Of a stretch of DNA of 64,000 nucleotides, positions 19,846-28,648 are shown in pieces. The number at the start of each line of letters is the position of its first letter. Position 1 is the first letter of the stretch. Source of the DNA: Pseudomonas sp. L5B5 (lineage in GTDB: Bacteria; Pseudomonadota; Gammaproteobacteria; Pseudomonadales; Pseudomonadaceae); the NCBI RefSeq assembly GCF_020520285.1, contig NZ_CP084742.1, positions 5,257,501 to 5,321,500 on the forward strand, in the 5' to 3' direction. The position numbers and the translations under genes are program-made. The notes under the pieces are model-generated. The model was not told the origin of the DNA. It did not search any database and saw nothing but the letters and a program-made list of their open reading frames with translations.

Positions 19846-20155
19846 CTGGGGTCCTTGCTCGGCTCTCTGAGGATTCGTTACAAAGTATTTCGGTCGCACG
19901 GTAACAACCGAATATGACGCAAAGGCTACAGGAATGCGGCATGGCCTGGCTGTCTTGGTCCTGGATAAATCTGCGATTAAGGAAATGGTAGGAGCGAGGC
20001 TTGCCCGCGATGGTCTTCAGGGCGCCGCGTTTATCCAGTAAACACGCGCTACCGTTAACGACCATCGCGAGCAATCGAGCGTCGATCGGCTGCTCCTACA
20101 GGGGATCCCCTCGCTTAACTGAACAGCATTACGCTATGCAGCGGATGTGGCTATG
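19846..20155. other. intergenic stretch with a REP pair
   Basis: About 310 bases between two minus-strand genes. It holds the upstream region of the phosphoesterase gene and the REP-type inverted pair described separately at 19988-20100. No reading frame with a ribosome binding site was found. Confidence 0.6.
19988..20100. repeat. REP/BIME-type inverted pair (GTAGGAGC family)
   Basis: GTAGGAGCGAGGCTTGCCCG at the left and its inverted, diverged counterpart ending GGCTGCTCCTAC at the right enclose about 70 bases; CGCGATGG and CCATCGCG also pair. This is the common pseudomonad REP family of the GTAGGAGCGAGC...GCGATGG type. It differs from the GTAGCCGCTGCCG family found elsewhere in the window. 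Confidence 0.75.
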
Positions 20156-21574
20156 TCAGGGAATCATCGGCGGTAGGTAGGCCAGGGTCGTTCCCAGGGC
20201 CCAGAGCAGCACCAGCACCAGGGGCGCGTGCACCAGCAACTGGACGAAGGAGAAACCGATCAGGTCCCGTGCCTTCAGCCCCAGCACGCCCAGCAGCGGC
20301 AGCATATAGAAGGGGTTGATCAGGTTCGGCAGGGCTTCGGCCGCGTTGTAGATCTGCACCGCCCAGCCCAGGTGGTACTGCAGGTCGTTGGCCACCTGCA
20401 TCACATAGGGCGCCTCGATGATCCACTTGCCCCCGCCCGAAGGGATGAAGAAGCCGAGCACCGCCGAGTACAGCCCCATCAACAGGGCATAGGTGTCGTG
20501 GGAAGCGATCTGCACGAAGAAGGTCGAGATGTGGTGGGCCAGGGTTTGGCCATCCACACCCTTGACCACGGTCATCAGTGCGGCGATCGAACCATACAGC
20601 GGGAACTGGATCAGCACCCCGGTGGTGGTCGGCACTGCCCGGGCCACGGCGTCGAGGAAGCTGCGCGGGCGCCAGTGCAGCAGGGCACCGGTCATCAGGA
20701 ACAGGAAGTTGTAGGTGTTGAGTCCGGAAATCGCGGTGATCGCCGGTTTGGTGGCGAATTCGTGGTACAGCCAGCCGGCGGCCAGCAAGGCCAGGAGAAT
20801 GGTCAGCAGCGGGCTGTGTTCCAGCCATTCACCGGGCCGGGTGCGCGGCTGCGGCTTGGGCAGGCTGAAGCTGGGATCGACGCCACAGGCCTGGGCATCC
20901 CGAGCGCTGTTGGGGCCGGGTGCGGTGGCGTAGGCGACGATCAGCGAAACCACCACCAGGGCCAGCAGCAAGATGCCCGACTGCCAGAGGAAGATGGTCT
21001 GGGTGAAGGGAATCACCCCGGTGATGGCCAGGATCGACGGTGGCAGGCTGCCCGGGTTGGCTTGCAACTGCGCAGCGGAAGACGACAGGCCCAGGGCCCA
21101 GACGGCCCCCAGGCCCAGGTAGGCCGCGGCGCCGGCGGCGCGGTAATCCATGCGCAGCTCGGTACGTCGGGCCAGGGCCCGTACCAGCAGGCCGCCGAAC
21201 ACCAGGGACAGGCCCCAGTTGAGCAGCGAGGCGACCATGGAAATCAGCGCCACCCAGGCCACCGCCGAGCGGCCGTTCCTGGGAATGCGCGCCAGCTTGT
21301 CGATCAGCTTCACCGCCGGTGGTGAGCTGGCCACTACATAACCGCCAATGACCACGAAGGCCATCTGCATGGTGAAGGGAATCAGGCTCCAGAACCCGTC
21401 ACCAAACGCCATGGCGGCGTCGGTGGGCTTGGCACCCATGGCCAGGGTGGCCAGTGCGACGATGATCACCGCCAGTGCGGCGAATACCCAGGAATCGGGA
21501 AACCAGCGCTCGGCCCAGTTCGAACAGCGCAGGGCGAAGCGGGCGGAGCGGCTATCTTGAATATCAGCGGCCAC
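20156..21574 (-). CDS. atoE: AtoE-type short-chain fatty acid transporter
   Basis: A 472-residue inner-membrane protein with about twelve hydrophobic segments and the AtoE family pattern, including GVIPFTQTIFLWQSG, a long hydrophilic loop after about residue 225, FIPSGGGKWIIEAPYVM and INPFYMLPLLG. AtoE carries short-chain fatty acids such as acetoacetate or butyrate for use as carbon sources. Start is GTG at 21574 behind CGAGG. No atoDAB or hydroxybutyrate dehydrogenase gene is next to it, so the usual partner pathway is elsewhere. Confidence 0.9.
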   Translation of the reverse strand: MAADIQDSRSARFALRCSNWAERWFPDSWVFAALAVIIVALATLAMGAKPTDAAMAFGDGFWSLIPFTMQMAFVVIGGYVVASSPPAVKLIDKLARIPRNGRSAVAWVALISMVASLLNWGLSLVFGGLLVRALARRTELRMDYRAAGAAAYLGLGAVWALGLSSSAAQLQANPGSLPPSILAITGVIPFTQTIFLWQSGILLLALVVVSLIVAYATAPGPNSARDAQACGVDPSFSLPKPQPRTRPGEWLEHSPLLTILLALLAAGWLYHEFATKPAITAISGLNTYNFLFLMTGALLHWRPRSFLDAVARAVPTTTGVLIQFPLYGSIAALMTVVKGVDGQTLAHHISTFFVQIASHDTYALLMGLYSAVLGFFIPSGGGKWIIEAPYVMQVANDLQYHLGWAVQIYNAAEALPNLINPFYMLPLLGVLGLKARDLIGFSFVQLLVHAPLVLVLLWALGTTLAYLPPMIP

Positions 21575-21688
21575 GTGAGTACCTCGGATTTCTTATGTTT
21601 ATAAGGAGGTCGGCTGCCCCAGGCTGAGGCGGCCGAGAACTGTGCAAGAATGCGGCAATTGCCACGGACTGCAAAGGATTGAACGCAC

Positions 21689-21922
21689 ATGTCATTTTCC
21701 TCCGAAGAACGCGCCGCATTGCTCAAGGTCAAGGGTGTTGGCCCCACGGTGGTGGGTCGCCTGGAGCAGATGGGCATCGTTTCCCTGGCCCAGCTGGCCG
21801 ACGCCAATGCACTGGATATCGTCACCCGGGCCTCGTCCCTGGTGGGCTCCAGCTGCTGGAAGAACAGCCCCCAGGCCCGCGCGGCGATCCAGGCCGCCAT
21901 CGCCATGGCCAGGGGCAACTGA
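21689..21922 (+). CDS. Small helix-hairpin-helix protein
   Basis: A 77-residue protein whose centre, LLKVKGVGPTVVGRLEQMG, is a helix-hairpin-helix motif of the kind that binds DNA backbone without sequence preference. It has no other domain. It stands alone between the divergent atoE and the MFS transporter gene. The composition and motif support a real gene; its role in repair or recombination is only a guess. Confidence 0.8.
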   Translation: MSFSSEERAALLKVKGVGPTVVGRLEQMGIVSLAQLADANALDIVTRASSLVGSSCWKNSPQARAAIQAAIAMARGN

Positions 21923-22008
21923 GTCCGCCCCCACGTCGCAACGGGTTGTTCCCCTGGGCTTTTGCGTAGACCATGGCGCCCTTGCCTTGTGCCACCCGAG
22001 TTGCCTTC

Positions 22009-23325
22009 ATGACCCTTGCCAGCGAATCGACGGCGCGCTTTTCCCGCGCCGACTACAAGACCCTGGGCCTGGCCGCCCTGGGCGGGGCCCTGGAAATCTA
22101 CGACTTCATCATCTTCGTATTTTTCGCCCTGACCCTGAGCCAGCTGTTCTTCCCGCCGGAAATGCCCGAGTGGCTGCGGCTCCTGCAGAGTTTCGGGATT
22201 TTTGTCACCGGTTACCTGGCCAGGCCCCTGGGCGGCATCCTCATGGCCCACTTCGCCGACCGGCTGGGACGCAAGAAGGTGTTCAGCCTGAGCATCCTGA
22301 TGATGGCGCTGCCGTGCCTGCTGATCGGCAGCATGCCGACCTATGCCCAGATCGGTTACTTCGCGCCCTTGCTGCTGCTGGTCCTGCGGGTACTGCAAGG
22401 CGCCGCGGTGGGCGGCGAGGTGCCCAGCGCCTGGGTATTCGTCGCCGAGCATGCGCCGCGCGCCCATCGGGGTTATGCCCTGGGCTTTCTCCAGGCCGGG
22501 CTGACCTTCGGCTACCTGCTGGGGGCGTTGACCGCGACTCTGCTGGCCCAGGTCTTCAGCCCTGAAGAAATCCTCGACCACGCCTGGCGCTACCCCTTCC
22601 TGCTGGGCGGGGTGTTCGGCGTGATCGGCGTCTGGTTGCGCCGTTGGCTGGCCGAGACCCCGGTGTTCATGGCCCTGCAACAGCAGCGCGAGGATGCCAG
22701 CGAACTGCCCCTGCGCACGGTGCTGCGAGAACACCGGCTGGCGATCCTGCCGGCGCTGATCCTGACCTGCGTGCTGACGTCGGCGGTGGTGGTGTTCGTG
22801 GTCATCACCCCGACCCTGATGCAGAAGAGCTTCGGCATGAGCGCCAGCCATACCTTCGCCCTGAGCAGCTTGGGCATCGTCTTCCTCAATATCGGCTGCA
22901 TCCTGGCGGGCCTGATCGTCGACCGCCTGGGCGCTTGGCGCACGGTGATGCTCTACAGCCTGCTGCTGCCCCTGGGCATCGCGGTGCTCTATGGCTGCCT
23001 GATCAGTGGCGGTGCCTGGATCGGCCTGGCCTACGCCATCGCCGGCCTGGGCTGCGGCGTGGTCGGCGCGGTGCCTTCGGTGATGGTCGGGCTGTTCCCG
23101 GCGCGCATCCGGGTGTCGGGGATTTCCTTCACCTACAACATCGCCTATGCCCTCTGGGCCAGCACCACGCCGCTATTGCTGATCGCGCTGATGCCCTGGA
23201 GTCCTTGGGTCTGCGTGATCTACTGCGCGGTGATGGGGGCGGTCGGGGTGGCCAGTGCCGGTTATTTCGGTACACGGGTCGGGGAAGCCCGGCAGCCGCG
23301 CGTCCAGGAAGCCGGCTGCTGCTGA
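22009..23325 (+). CDS. MFS transporter, metabolite:H+ symporter (MHS) family
   Basis: A 438-residue transporter with twelve hydrophobic segments. The N-terminus FSRADYKTLGLAALGGALEI and the loop GGILMAHFADRLGRKKVF (MFS motif A) identify the MHS group (ProP, ShiA, KgtP relatives), which take up organic acids or osmolytes with protons. The start at ATG 22009 keeps the usual short N-terminus; an ATG at 21973 adds 12 residues. Neither has a strong ribosome binding site. The substrate is not predictable. Confidence 0.88.
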   Translation: MTLASESTARFSRADYKTLGLAALGGALEIYDFIIFVFFALTLSQLFFPPEMPEWLRLLQSFGIFVTGYLARPLGGILMAHFADRLGRKKVFSLSILMMALPCLLIGSMPTYAQIGYFAPLLLLVLRVLQGAAVGGEVPSAWVFVAEHAPRAHRGYALGFLQAGLTFGYLLGALTATLLAQVFSPEEILDHAWRYPFLLGGVFGVIGVWLRRWLAETPVFMALQQQREDASELPLRTVLREHRLAILPALILTCVLTSAVVVFVVITPTLMQKSFGMSASHTFALSSLGIVFLNIGCILAGLIVDRLGAWRTVMLYSLLLPLGIAVLYGCLISGGAWIGLAYAIAGLGCGVVGAVPSVMVGLFPARIRVSGISFTYNIAYALWASTTPLLLIALMPWSPWVCVIYCAVMGAVGVASAGYFGTRVGEARQPRVQEAGCC

Positions 23326-23349
23326 GCCTGCCCGTATGCCGGGTGGCCG

Positions 23350-23766
23350 TCACTCGGCCAGCAACTGGTCCAGGTAGTGGCTGCGTTCGTTGCTCAAGCG
23401 CGTCACGCAACGATTGATCAAGGTGGCGTGGGCCGGTTTGCCCGGCTCCACATCGACCGCCTCCAGCACACAGGTGCTGTCTCGGTATTTGATCCAGGCG
23501 CGCTGGGCGTTCCTGAGCTTGCCCAGGTATTCCTGCTCCTGTGCCAGGTTGCCGGGATAGTGCTGGTGAGCCCTGTCCAGCAGTGCCTGGTAGCGCTGGT
23601 TGAGGCCGCTATCGGCCTGTTCCTTGTCCTGCTGGGCGCAGCGATCGACCTGCTGGCTGGATTCGATGTGCGTGCAGTCCAGCGCTGCGGCCTGCGCTGG
23701 CATCCAGCCACCGGCTGCGAGCAGCACGGCGATGACAGAAGCGAAGATCCGGGGCTGGCGAGGCAT
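23350..23766 (-). CDS. LprI-family (DUF1311) periplasmic protein
   Basis: A protein of about 138 residues with a Sec signal peptide ending AQA-ALD. Mature cysteines in DCTHIESS, DRCAQQD, STCVLEA and NRCVTRL, and the central NQRYQALLD...LRNAQRAWIKYRDSTC pattern, are typical of the lysozyme-inhibitor LprI family. ATG 23766 follows AAGGGATC; an ATG 11 codons upstream is not needed. It probably binds a periplasmic or host ligand such as lysozyme, inferred from family only. Confidence 0.85.
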   Translation of the reverse strand: MPRQPRIFASVIAVLLAAGGWMPAQAAALDCTHIESSQQVDRCAQQDKEQADSGLNQRYQALLDRAHQHYPGNLAQEQEYLGKLRNAQRAWIKYRDSTCVLEAVDVEPGKPAHATLINRCVTRLSNERSHYLDQLLAE

Positions 23767-23975
23767 GGCGATCCCTTGGGCTGAGAATGAAACGCGCATT
23801 CTACAGTTCCCCGGCTTGCACAGAAGTGACAGGGCCGCACGGACCAGTGGCTACGCGCAGGTCGCTGGATAACCGGCAGATAACAGTCCGATGACAATTT
23901 GTCCGGCCTGATCTGCCCGGCCTGCATCCGGACTATCATCAGGCCGAGGTTTTCCACCACATTGCAGGAGGCTCC

Positions 23976-24872
23976 ATGGGCGCAGGGCACAGTCACGGAC
24001 AGGTACGGGCCGGGCACGAACGCAAGTTGTGGATGGCCCTGGGACTGACCGGCAGCTTCATGATCGCCGAGGTCATCGGAGCCTTCGTCACCGGCAGCCT
24101 GGCGCTGCTGTCGGATGCCGCGCACATGCTCACCGACACCCTGGCGCTGGCGATTTCCCTGGTGGCGATCCAGGTCGCCAAGCGCCCGGCGGACCGCAAG
24201 CGCACGTTCGGCTACGCCCGTTTCGAGATCCTCGCCGCGGCGTTCAATGCCCTGCTGTTGTTCGTGGTGGCCTTCTACATCCTGTTCGAAGCCTGGCAAC
24301 GCCTGCAGGCGCCGGCCGAGATCCAGTCCACCGGAATGCTGGTGATTGCCGTGCTGGGGTTGATCGTCAACCTGATCTCCATGGCTCTGTTGGCCTCCGG
24401 CAGCAGCGAGAGCCTCAACGTCAAGGGCGCCTACCTGGAAGTCTGGAGCGACATGCTCGGTTCACTGGGAGTGATCATCGCCGCCCTGGTGCTCATGTAC
24501 ACCGGCTGGGGCTGGGTCGATTCGCTGGTGGCCGCGGCCATCGGCTTGTGGGTGCTGCCCAGGACCTGGACCCTGCTCAGGGAAAGCACCAATGTGCTGC
24601 TGCAAGGCGTTCCCGAAGGCATCGACATCGACCAGGTGGAGCAGGGCATTCGCTCGGTGCCCGGGGTTGGCGACGTGCACGACCTGCATGTATGGGCCCT
24701 GACCAGCGGCAAGAACGTGCTCAGCGCACACCTGGTGGTGCAACTGCAGGGGCGTGACGAACAGGCGATCCTGGCCGAGGTCACGGAGCTGGTGCAGGAG
24801 CGATTCGAGATCGCCCATGTGACCTTGCAGGTGGAGCAGGCGGGGTTCCATGAGCAGGCGCACGACCATTGA
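23976..24872 (+). CDS. czcD: Cation diffusion facilitator CzcD
   Basis: A 298-residue zinc/cobalt/cadmium exporter of the cation diffusion facilitator family. Six transmembrane segments, the metal site SDAAHMLTD (His and Asp pair) in TM2, a histidine-containing N-terminus GAGHSHG, and a cytosolic C-terminal domain with HDLHVW are visible. GGAGG precedes the ATG. It converges with czcR and lies beside czcCBA, so it is part of a zinc/cadmium/cobalt resistance locus: CzcD empties the cytosol into the periplasm and CzcCBA expels metal from the cell. Confidence 0.95.
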   Translation: MGAGHSHGQVRAGHERKLWMALGLTGSFMIAEVIGAFVTGSLALLSDAAHMLTDTLALAISLVAIQVAKRPADRKRTFGYARFEILAAAFNALLLFVVAFYILFEAWQRLQAPAEIQSTGMLVIAVLGLIVNLISMALLASGSSESLNVKGAYLEVWSDMLGSLGVIIAALVLMYTGWGWVDSLVAAAIGLWVLPRTWTLLRESTNVLLQGVPEGIDIDQVEQGIRSVPGVGDVHDLHVWALTSGKNVLSAHLVVQLQGRDEQAILAEVTELVQERFEIAHVTLQVEQAGFHEQAHDH

Positions 24873-24891
24873 GTGCCGGCTGGCGCCGACG

Positions 24892-25566
24892 TCAGTCGCG
24901 CTCTTCGAGGACGTAGCCGACACCGCGCAAGGTATGGATCAGCTTGCGCTCGAAAGGGTCGTCGATCTTGGCCCGCAAGCGGCGGATCGAGACTTCCACC
25001 ACATTCGTGTCGCAGTCGAAATTCATGTCCCAGACAAAGGAGATGATCTGGGTCCGTGACAGCACCACGCCGCTCTGGCGCATCAGCAGATGCAGCAGGG
25101 CGAACTCCTTGGTGGTCAGGTCGATGCGCTGCTTGCCGCGAAATGCCCGGTGCCGTCCCTGATCCAGCTCCAGGTCGGCCACCCGCAGCACGTCGGGCAC
25201 TGGCGACTGTTCGCTGCGACGCATCAAGGTGCGAACCCGGGCCAGCAACTCGGGAAAGGCGAACGGTTTGACCAGGTAATCGTCGGCCCCCAGGTCCAGG
25301 CCACGGATCTTGTCCGCCAGCCGGGCCTGGGCGCTGAGCATCATGACCCGGGTATTGCTGTATTGGCGGATCTGGTTCAGCACGCCCCAGCCGTCGATCT
25401 GCGGCAGGTTGACGTCCAGAATCACTAGGTCGTAAGCGTGCTGGCGAGTCAGGTACAGGCCATCGGCGCCGCTGTTGGCGCAATCCACCACATAACCACT
25501 TTCGGTCAGTCCCTGTTGCAGGTAGTCGGCAGTCTTGAGTTCGTCTTCGATAACCAGGATACGCAT
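24892..25566 (-). CDS. czcR: Metal-responsive response regulator CzcR/CopR type
   Basis: A 224-residue OmpR/PhoB-family regulator. The receiver domain has the phospho-acceptor Asp51 (LVILDVNLP) and Lys100 (YLVKPF); the winged-helix domain ends [16 protein letters not shown]...[13 protein letters not shown]. This type controls czcCBA or copper genes, and in P. aeruginosa also oprD. It is divergent from czcC. The start at ATG 25566 begins the receiver domain; an upstream ATG adds 13 residues. A histidine kinase normally follows such a regulator, but the next gene is the convergent czcD, 19 bases away, so the sensor must be elsewhere. Confidence 0.93.
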   Translation of the reverse strand: MRILVIEDELKTADYLQQGLTESGYVVDCANSGADGLYLTRQHAYDLVILDVNLPQIDGWGVLNQIRQYSNTRVMMLSAQARLADKIRGLDLGADDYLVKPFAFPELLARVRTLMRRSEQSPVPDVLRVADLELDQGRHRAFRGKQRIDLTTKEFALLHLLMRQSGVVLSRTQIISFVWDMNFDCDTNVVEVSIRRLRAKIDDPFERKLIHTLRGVGYVLEERD

Positions 25567-25948
25567 GTTCAGGGAGCTCTCTGCTGGTAGGGGAGGTGTC
25601 GACAAACGCTGGGAAGTTGTTGTTCTAGTTATGGGGAAGTTGTCGTTTATATATAACGTGTGGTCTTTGAAGTTGTTGGCATTTAACTATGGATGCAGCG
25701 TCAGGTATGGCCTTGAAGGACGTGATGTTAATACAGAAGCCCGGGCCAGGGCTCTTGATTACAGATTTGTAATTCTTGCGCCACCCTGCTGATAAGCGCT
25801 GAAAGTTACAGTTGGCCGATATTGAATGTTTCCCTGTCGATAAGCGCAGTACTGCAATTCATATCGGTTGATTAACCCCCGCCTATGTACCGGTATATAT
25901 CGCCGTGCCCGCGCAAAGACTTCGTTTCTGTATAGGTCGGAACCTGTC
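25567..25948. promoter_or_regulatory. czcR-czcC divergent control region
   Basis: An AT-rich gap of 382 bases between divergent metal-response genes, markedly lower in GC than its neighbours. It contains the perfect palindrome at 25758-25773, a further TTACAG half site at 25806-25811, and a 9-base direct repeat GATAAGCGC at 25791-25799 and 25839-25847. No coding frame with a ribosome binding site was found. It is the likely site of metal-dependent control in both directions. Confidence 0.7.
25758..25773. promoter_or_regulatory. candidate CzcR operator
   Basis: ATTACAGATTTGTAAT is a perfect inverted repeat (ATTACA / TGTAAT around GATT). It resembles binding sites of the CopR/CzcR/CusR subgroup, which recognise TTACA/TGTAA-like arms, and lies nearly midway between czcR and czcC. 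Confidence 0.6.
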
Positions 25949-27217
25949 ATGCCGAATCTCCCGAGAATCTGCGCCCGGGCTGCAAGGGTCTGCTGCACGG
26001 CCGTGTTGCTGACCCTGGCCGGTCAAGCCGCGAGCGCCGCCGAACAACCGCTGCTGAGCCTGGACAGTGCCCTGGCCAGGGCCTTCGCCAACAACCCCGA
26101 GCTGGCTGCCGCCCGCTGGGAGATCGATATCGCCCAGGGCGCCCGCCAGCAGGCCGGGCTGATTCCCAATCCAGTGCTGTCGACGGATGTCGAGAACACC
26201 AAGCGGGGACAGAGCACCACTTCGGTCAAGCTCAGCCAGACCCTGGAGTTGGGTGGCAAGCGGGGTGCGCGGGTAGAACTGGCCAGCCAGGGCCAGAAAC
26301 TGGCGGACCTGGAACTGGAACGGCGACGCAACCAGCTGCGGGCTGACGTACTGGAGGCCTACTACGCAGCGCTGCGGGCCCAGGAACGTACGCAACTGGC
26401 TGGGCGCTCCCTGGCGCTGGCCGAGCGCGGCCTTGCCGTGGCCCAGGGGCGGGTCGGCGCCGGCAAGGCGTCGCCGGTGGAAGCCACCCGTGCCCAGGTG
26501 CAATTGGCAGAGATCCGCCTGGAGTTCAATCGCGGCCAGTTGGAGCAGGACAACGCCTATCGGCAACTGGCCAGGGTCACGGGTAGCTCCGGCTCGGACT
26601 TTTCCGCCGTGCAGGAACCGGCCGGGGCCATGATGGCGCTGCCGGCGTCGACCCAGCTGCTAAACCGGCTGCCCCAGACTGCCGAGCTGCGCCTGGCGGA
26701 ACAGGAGATCGTCCAGCGTGAGGCGTCCCTGGGCCTGGAAAAGGCCCAGCGCATTCCCGACCTGGACATCAGCATCGGCAGCCAGTACGACGCCACCAAT
26801 AACGAAGACGGCAGCAAGAAAGAACGGATCAACCTGGTCGGGCTGTCGATGCCCTTGCCGTTGTTCAACCGCAACCAGGGCAATGTGCTGTCCGCCGCGC
26901 GCCGTGCCGACCAGGCCCGGGACCTGCGCAACGCCGCCGAACTGCGCCTGCGTACCGAGACCCGTCAGGCCCGGGAGCAATGGGAGACCGCCCGGCGTGA
27001 AGTGCAGTCGTTCAACCAGACCATCCTGCCGGCCGCCCAGAGTGCGGTGGACAGTGCCACCCGCGGCTTCGAGATGGGCAAGTTCAGCTTCCTCGAGGTC
27101 CTGGATGCTCAGCGCACGCTGATCGGTGCCCGCAACCAGTACCTGGTCGCAGTGGCGCAGACCACCGAGGCCTGGGTCCGGATCGAGCGTATCTATGGCG
27201 ACCTCAGTCGTTGGTGA
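25949..27217 (+). CDS. czcC: Outer-membrane efflux channel CzcC
   Basis: A TolC-like outer membrane factor of 422 residues with a signal peptide (residues 1-31, ending AASA-AEQ). Two long coiled-coil repeats give the periplasmic barrel: LDSALARAFANNPELAAAR starts the first and the C-terminal SFLEVLDAQRTLIGARNQYL closes the second. It is the exit duct of the CzcCBA tripartite pump. The start at ATG 25949 begins the signal peptide; an upstream TTG adds 27 residues with no signal character. The stop overlaps a small downstream frame as GTGA. Confidence 0.93.
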   Translation: MPNLPRICARAARVCCTAVLLTLAGQAASAAEQPLLSLDSALARAFANNPELAAARWEIDIAQGARQQAGLIPNPVLSTDVENTKRGQSTTSVKLSQTLELGGKRGARVELASQGQKLADLELERRRNQLRADVLEAYYAALRAQERTQLAGRSLALAERGLAVAQGRVGAGKASPVEATRAQVQLAEIRLEFNRGQLEQDNAYRQLARVTGSSGSDFSAVQEPAGAMMALPASTQLLNRLPQTAELRLAEQEIVQREASLGLEKAQRIPDLDISIGSQYDATNNEDGSKKERINLVGLSMPLPLFNRNQGNVLSAARRADQARDLRNAAELRLRTETRQAREQWETARREVQSFNQTILPAAQSAVDSATRGFEMGKFSFLEVLDAQRTLIGARNQYLVAVAQTTEAWVRIERIYGDLSRW

Positions 27218-27375
27218 AAGCCTGGCTGAGGGGCCTTGCCTGTTTCGCCCTGTTGCTGCTGTTCAGCGACTGCGGCCGGGTGTCGCCAGCTGGCAGCGAC
27301 GAGCCGCCACGGCACTGGTGCGTGCACGAACTGCACCGGGCCCTGGGTGAATTTTTCTTTCCGTCTACTTCGTGA
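27214..27375 (+). CDS. Small ORF translationally coupled to czcC
   Basis: A 53-codon frame starting GTG at 27214, whose first bases form GTGA with the czcC stop, so ribosomes could restart on it. The peptide has a positive N-terminus, a hydrophobic stretch (GLACFALLLLFSDCG) and a short hydrophilic tail with Cys and three His. This looks like a signal or lipoprotein-like sequence, though the -3 to -1 residues before the second Cys (FSD) are not a canonical lipobox. Third codon positions are GC-rich, as in real genes here. It ends 44 bases before czcB. It may be a small accessory or metal-sensing factor of the pump, or non-functional; I do not recognise a family. Confidence 0.4.
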   Translation: MKAWLRGLACFALLLLFSDCGRVSPAGSDEPPRHWCVHELHRALGEFFFPSTS

Positions 27376-27419
27376 GGCCGCGCCTGCGCCGCCGAGCCTC
27401 GACATTTTCAGGAGCATTC

Positions 27420-28622
27420 ATGGACAAAAAACGCAGCCTTGTTGTGGCCACCGTGGTGGTGGTCGGCCTGGGGCTGGCGGCCTCGTTGCTACCTGGCCTG
27501 TCTGTCACCCCGCCGCCGGCCGCGGACAAGGTTCCGGCGAAGGCGGGAGAAGAGCCCGGTCATGGTGAGCAAGGGCATGGCGAGGAGGGGCACGAGGGCC
27601 TGGTGGAACTCGATGCCAAGCAGATCGAGGCAGCCGGGATCGAGCTGGCCGAGGCTGGCCCGCGGCGCCTCGATCGCCTGCTCAGCCTGCCGGGAGAAAT
27701 CCGCTTCGACGAAGACCGCACCTCGCACATCGTGCCGCGTGCCGCAGGCGTAGTGGAGTCGGTAAAGGCCAACCTCGGCCAGTCGGTCAAGCGTGGCGAC
27801 CTGCTGGCGGTGATCGCCAGCCAGCAGGTCTCCGAGCAGCGCAGCGAACTGGCGGCCGCCGGACGACGGGTGGAACTGGCCCGCACCACCTTTGAACGTG
27901 AGCGCCAATTGTGGGTCGGCCAGATCTCCGCCGAGCAGGATTACCTGCTGGCGCGCCAGGCCTTGCAGGAAGCCGAGATTGCCCTGGGCAATGCCCGGCA
28001 GAAGATGGCCGCCCTGAGTGGCAGCGCCCAGCTGGCAGGTGGCAATCGTTATGAAATGCGCGCGCCATTCGACGGCGTGGTGGTGGAAAAACACCTCAGT
28101 GTCGGCGAGGTGGTGGGCGAGACCACGGCCGCCTTCACCCTGTCCGATCTGTCCCGGGTGTGGGCCACGTTCGGCGTATTCCCCAAGGACCTGGACAAGG
28201 TCAGGGTCGGCCAGTCTGTGAACGTCAGCTCCAGCGAGCTGGGCACCCAGGTCCGCGGGCAGGTGGCCTATGTCGGCAACCTGCTGGGAGAGCAGAGCCG
28301 CACCGCCACGGTCCGGGTGACCCTGGCCAATCCCAAGGACGCCTGGCGCCCGGGACTGTTCGTGGCGGTCGAGGTGGCCACCGAAGCTGTCGAGGTGCCG
28401 GTCAGCGTGCCTGAGGAGGCGATCCAGACCGTGGAGGATCGGCCTTCGGTGTTCGTCCGCGTGGGCGAGGGCTTCCAGGCCACGCCGGTGGTGCCGGGCA
28501 CCCGCCAGAACGGTTTCATCGAGATCCGCGAAGGCCTGGCCGCAGGTGCCCAGGTCGCGACTCGCGGCAGCTTCACCCTCAAGTCCGAACTGGGCAAGGG
28601 CTCGGCCGAGCATGCTCATTGA
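27420..28622 (+). CDS. czcB: Periplasmic adaptor CzcB
   Basis: A membrane fusion protein of 400 residues with an N-terminal membrane anchor, then a His/Glu-rich segment (GHGEQGHGEEGHEG, about residues 46-59) likely to bind metal. It continues with the split lipoyl domain around a short hairpin and a beta-barrel (DLSRVWATFGVFPKDLDKV). It joins CzcA to CzcC. CAGGAG precedes ATG 27420; an upstream frame adds 16 residues and overlaps the small ORF. The 26-base gap to czcA indicates one operon. Confidence 0.93.
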   Translation: MDKKRSLVVATVVVVGLGLAASLLPGLSVTPPPAADKVPAKAGEEPGHGEQGHGEEGHEGLVELDAKQIEAAGIELAEAGPRRLDRLLSLPGEIRFDEDRTSHIVPRAAGVVESVKANLGQSVKRGDLLAVIASQQVSEQRSELAAAGRRVELARTTFERERQLWVGQISAEQDYLLARQALQEAEIALGNARQKMAALSGSAQLAGGNRYEMRAPFDGVVVEKHLSVGEVVGETTAAFTLSDLSRVWATFGVFPKDLDKVRVGQSVNVSSSELGTQVRGQVAYVGNLLGEQSRTATVRVTLANPKDAWRPGLFVAVEVATEAVEVPVSVPEEAIQTVEDRPSVFVRVGEGFQATPVVPGTRQNGFIEIREGLAAGAQVATRGSFTLKSELGKGSAEHAH

Positions 28623-28648
28623 CAGGCCACAGCGGAGAGTGACTTTCC

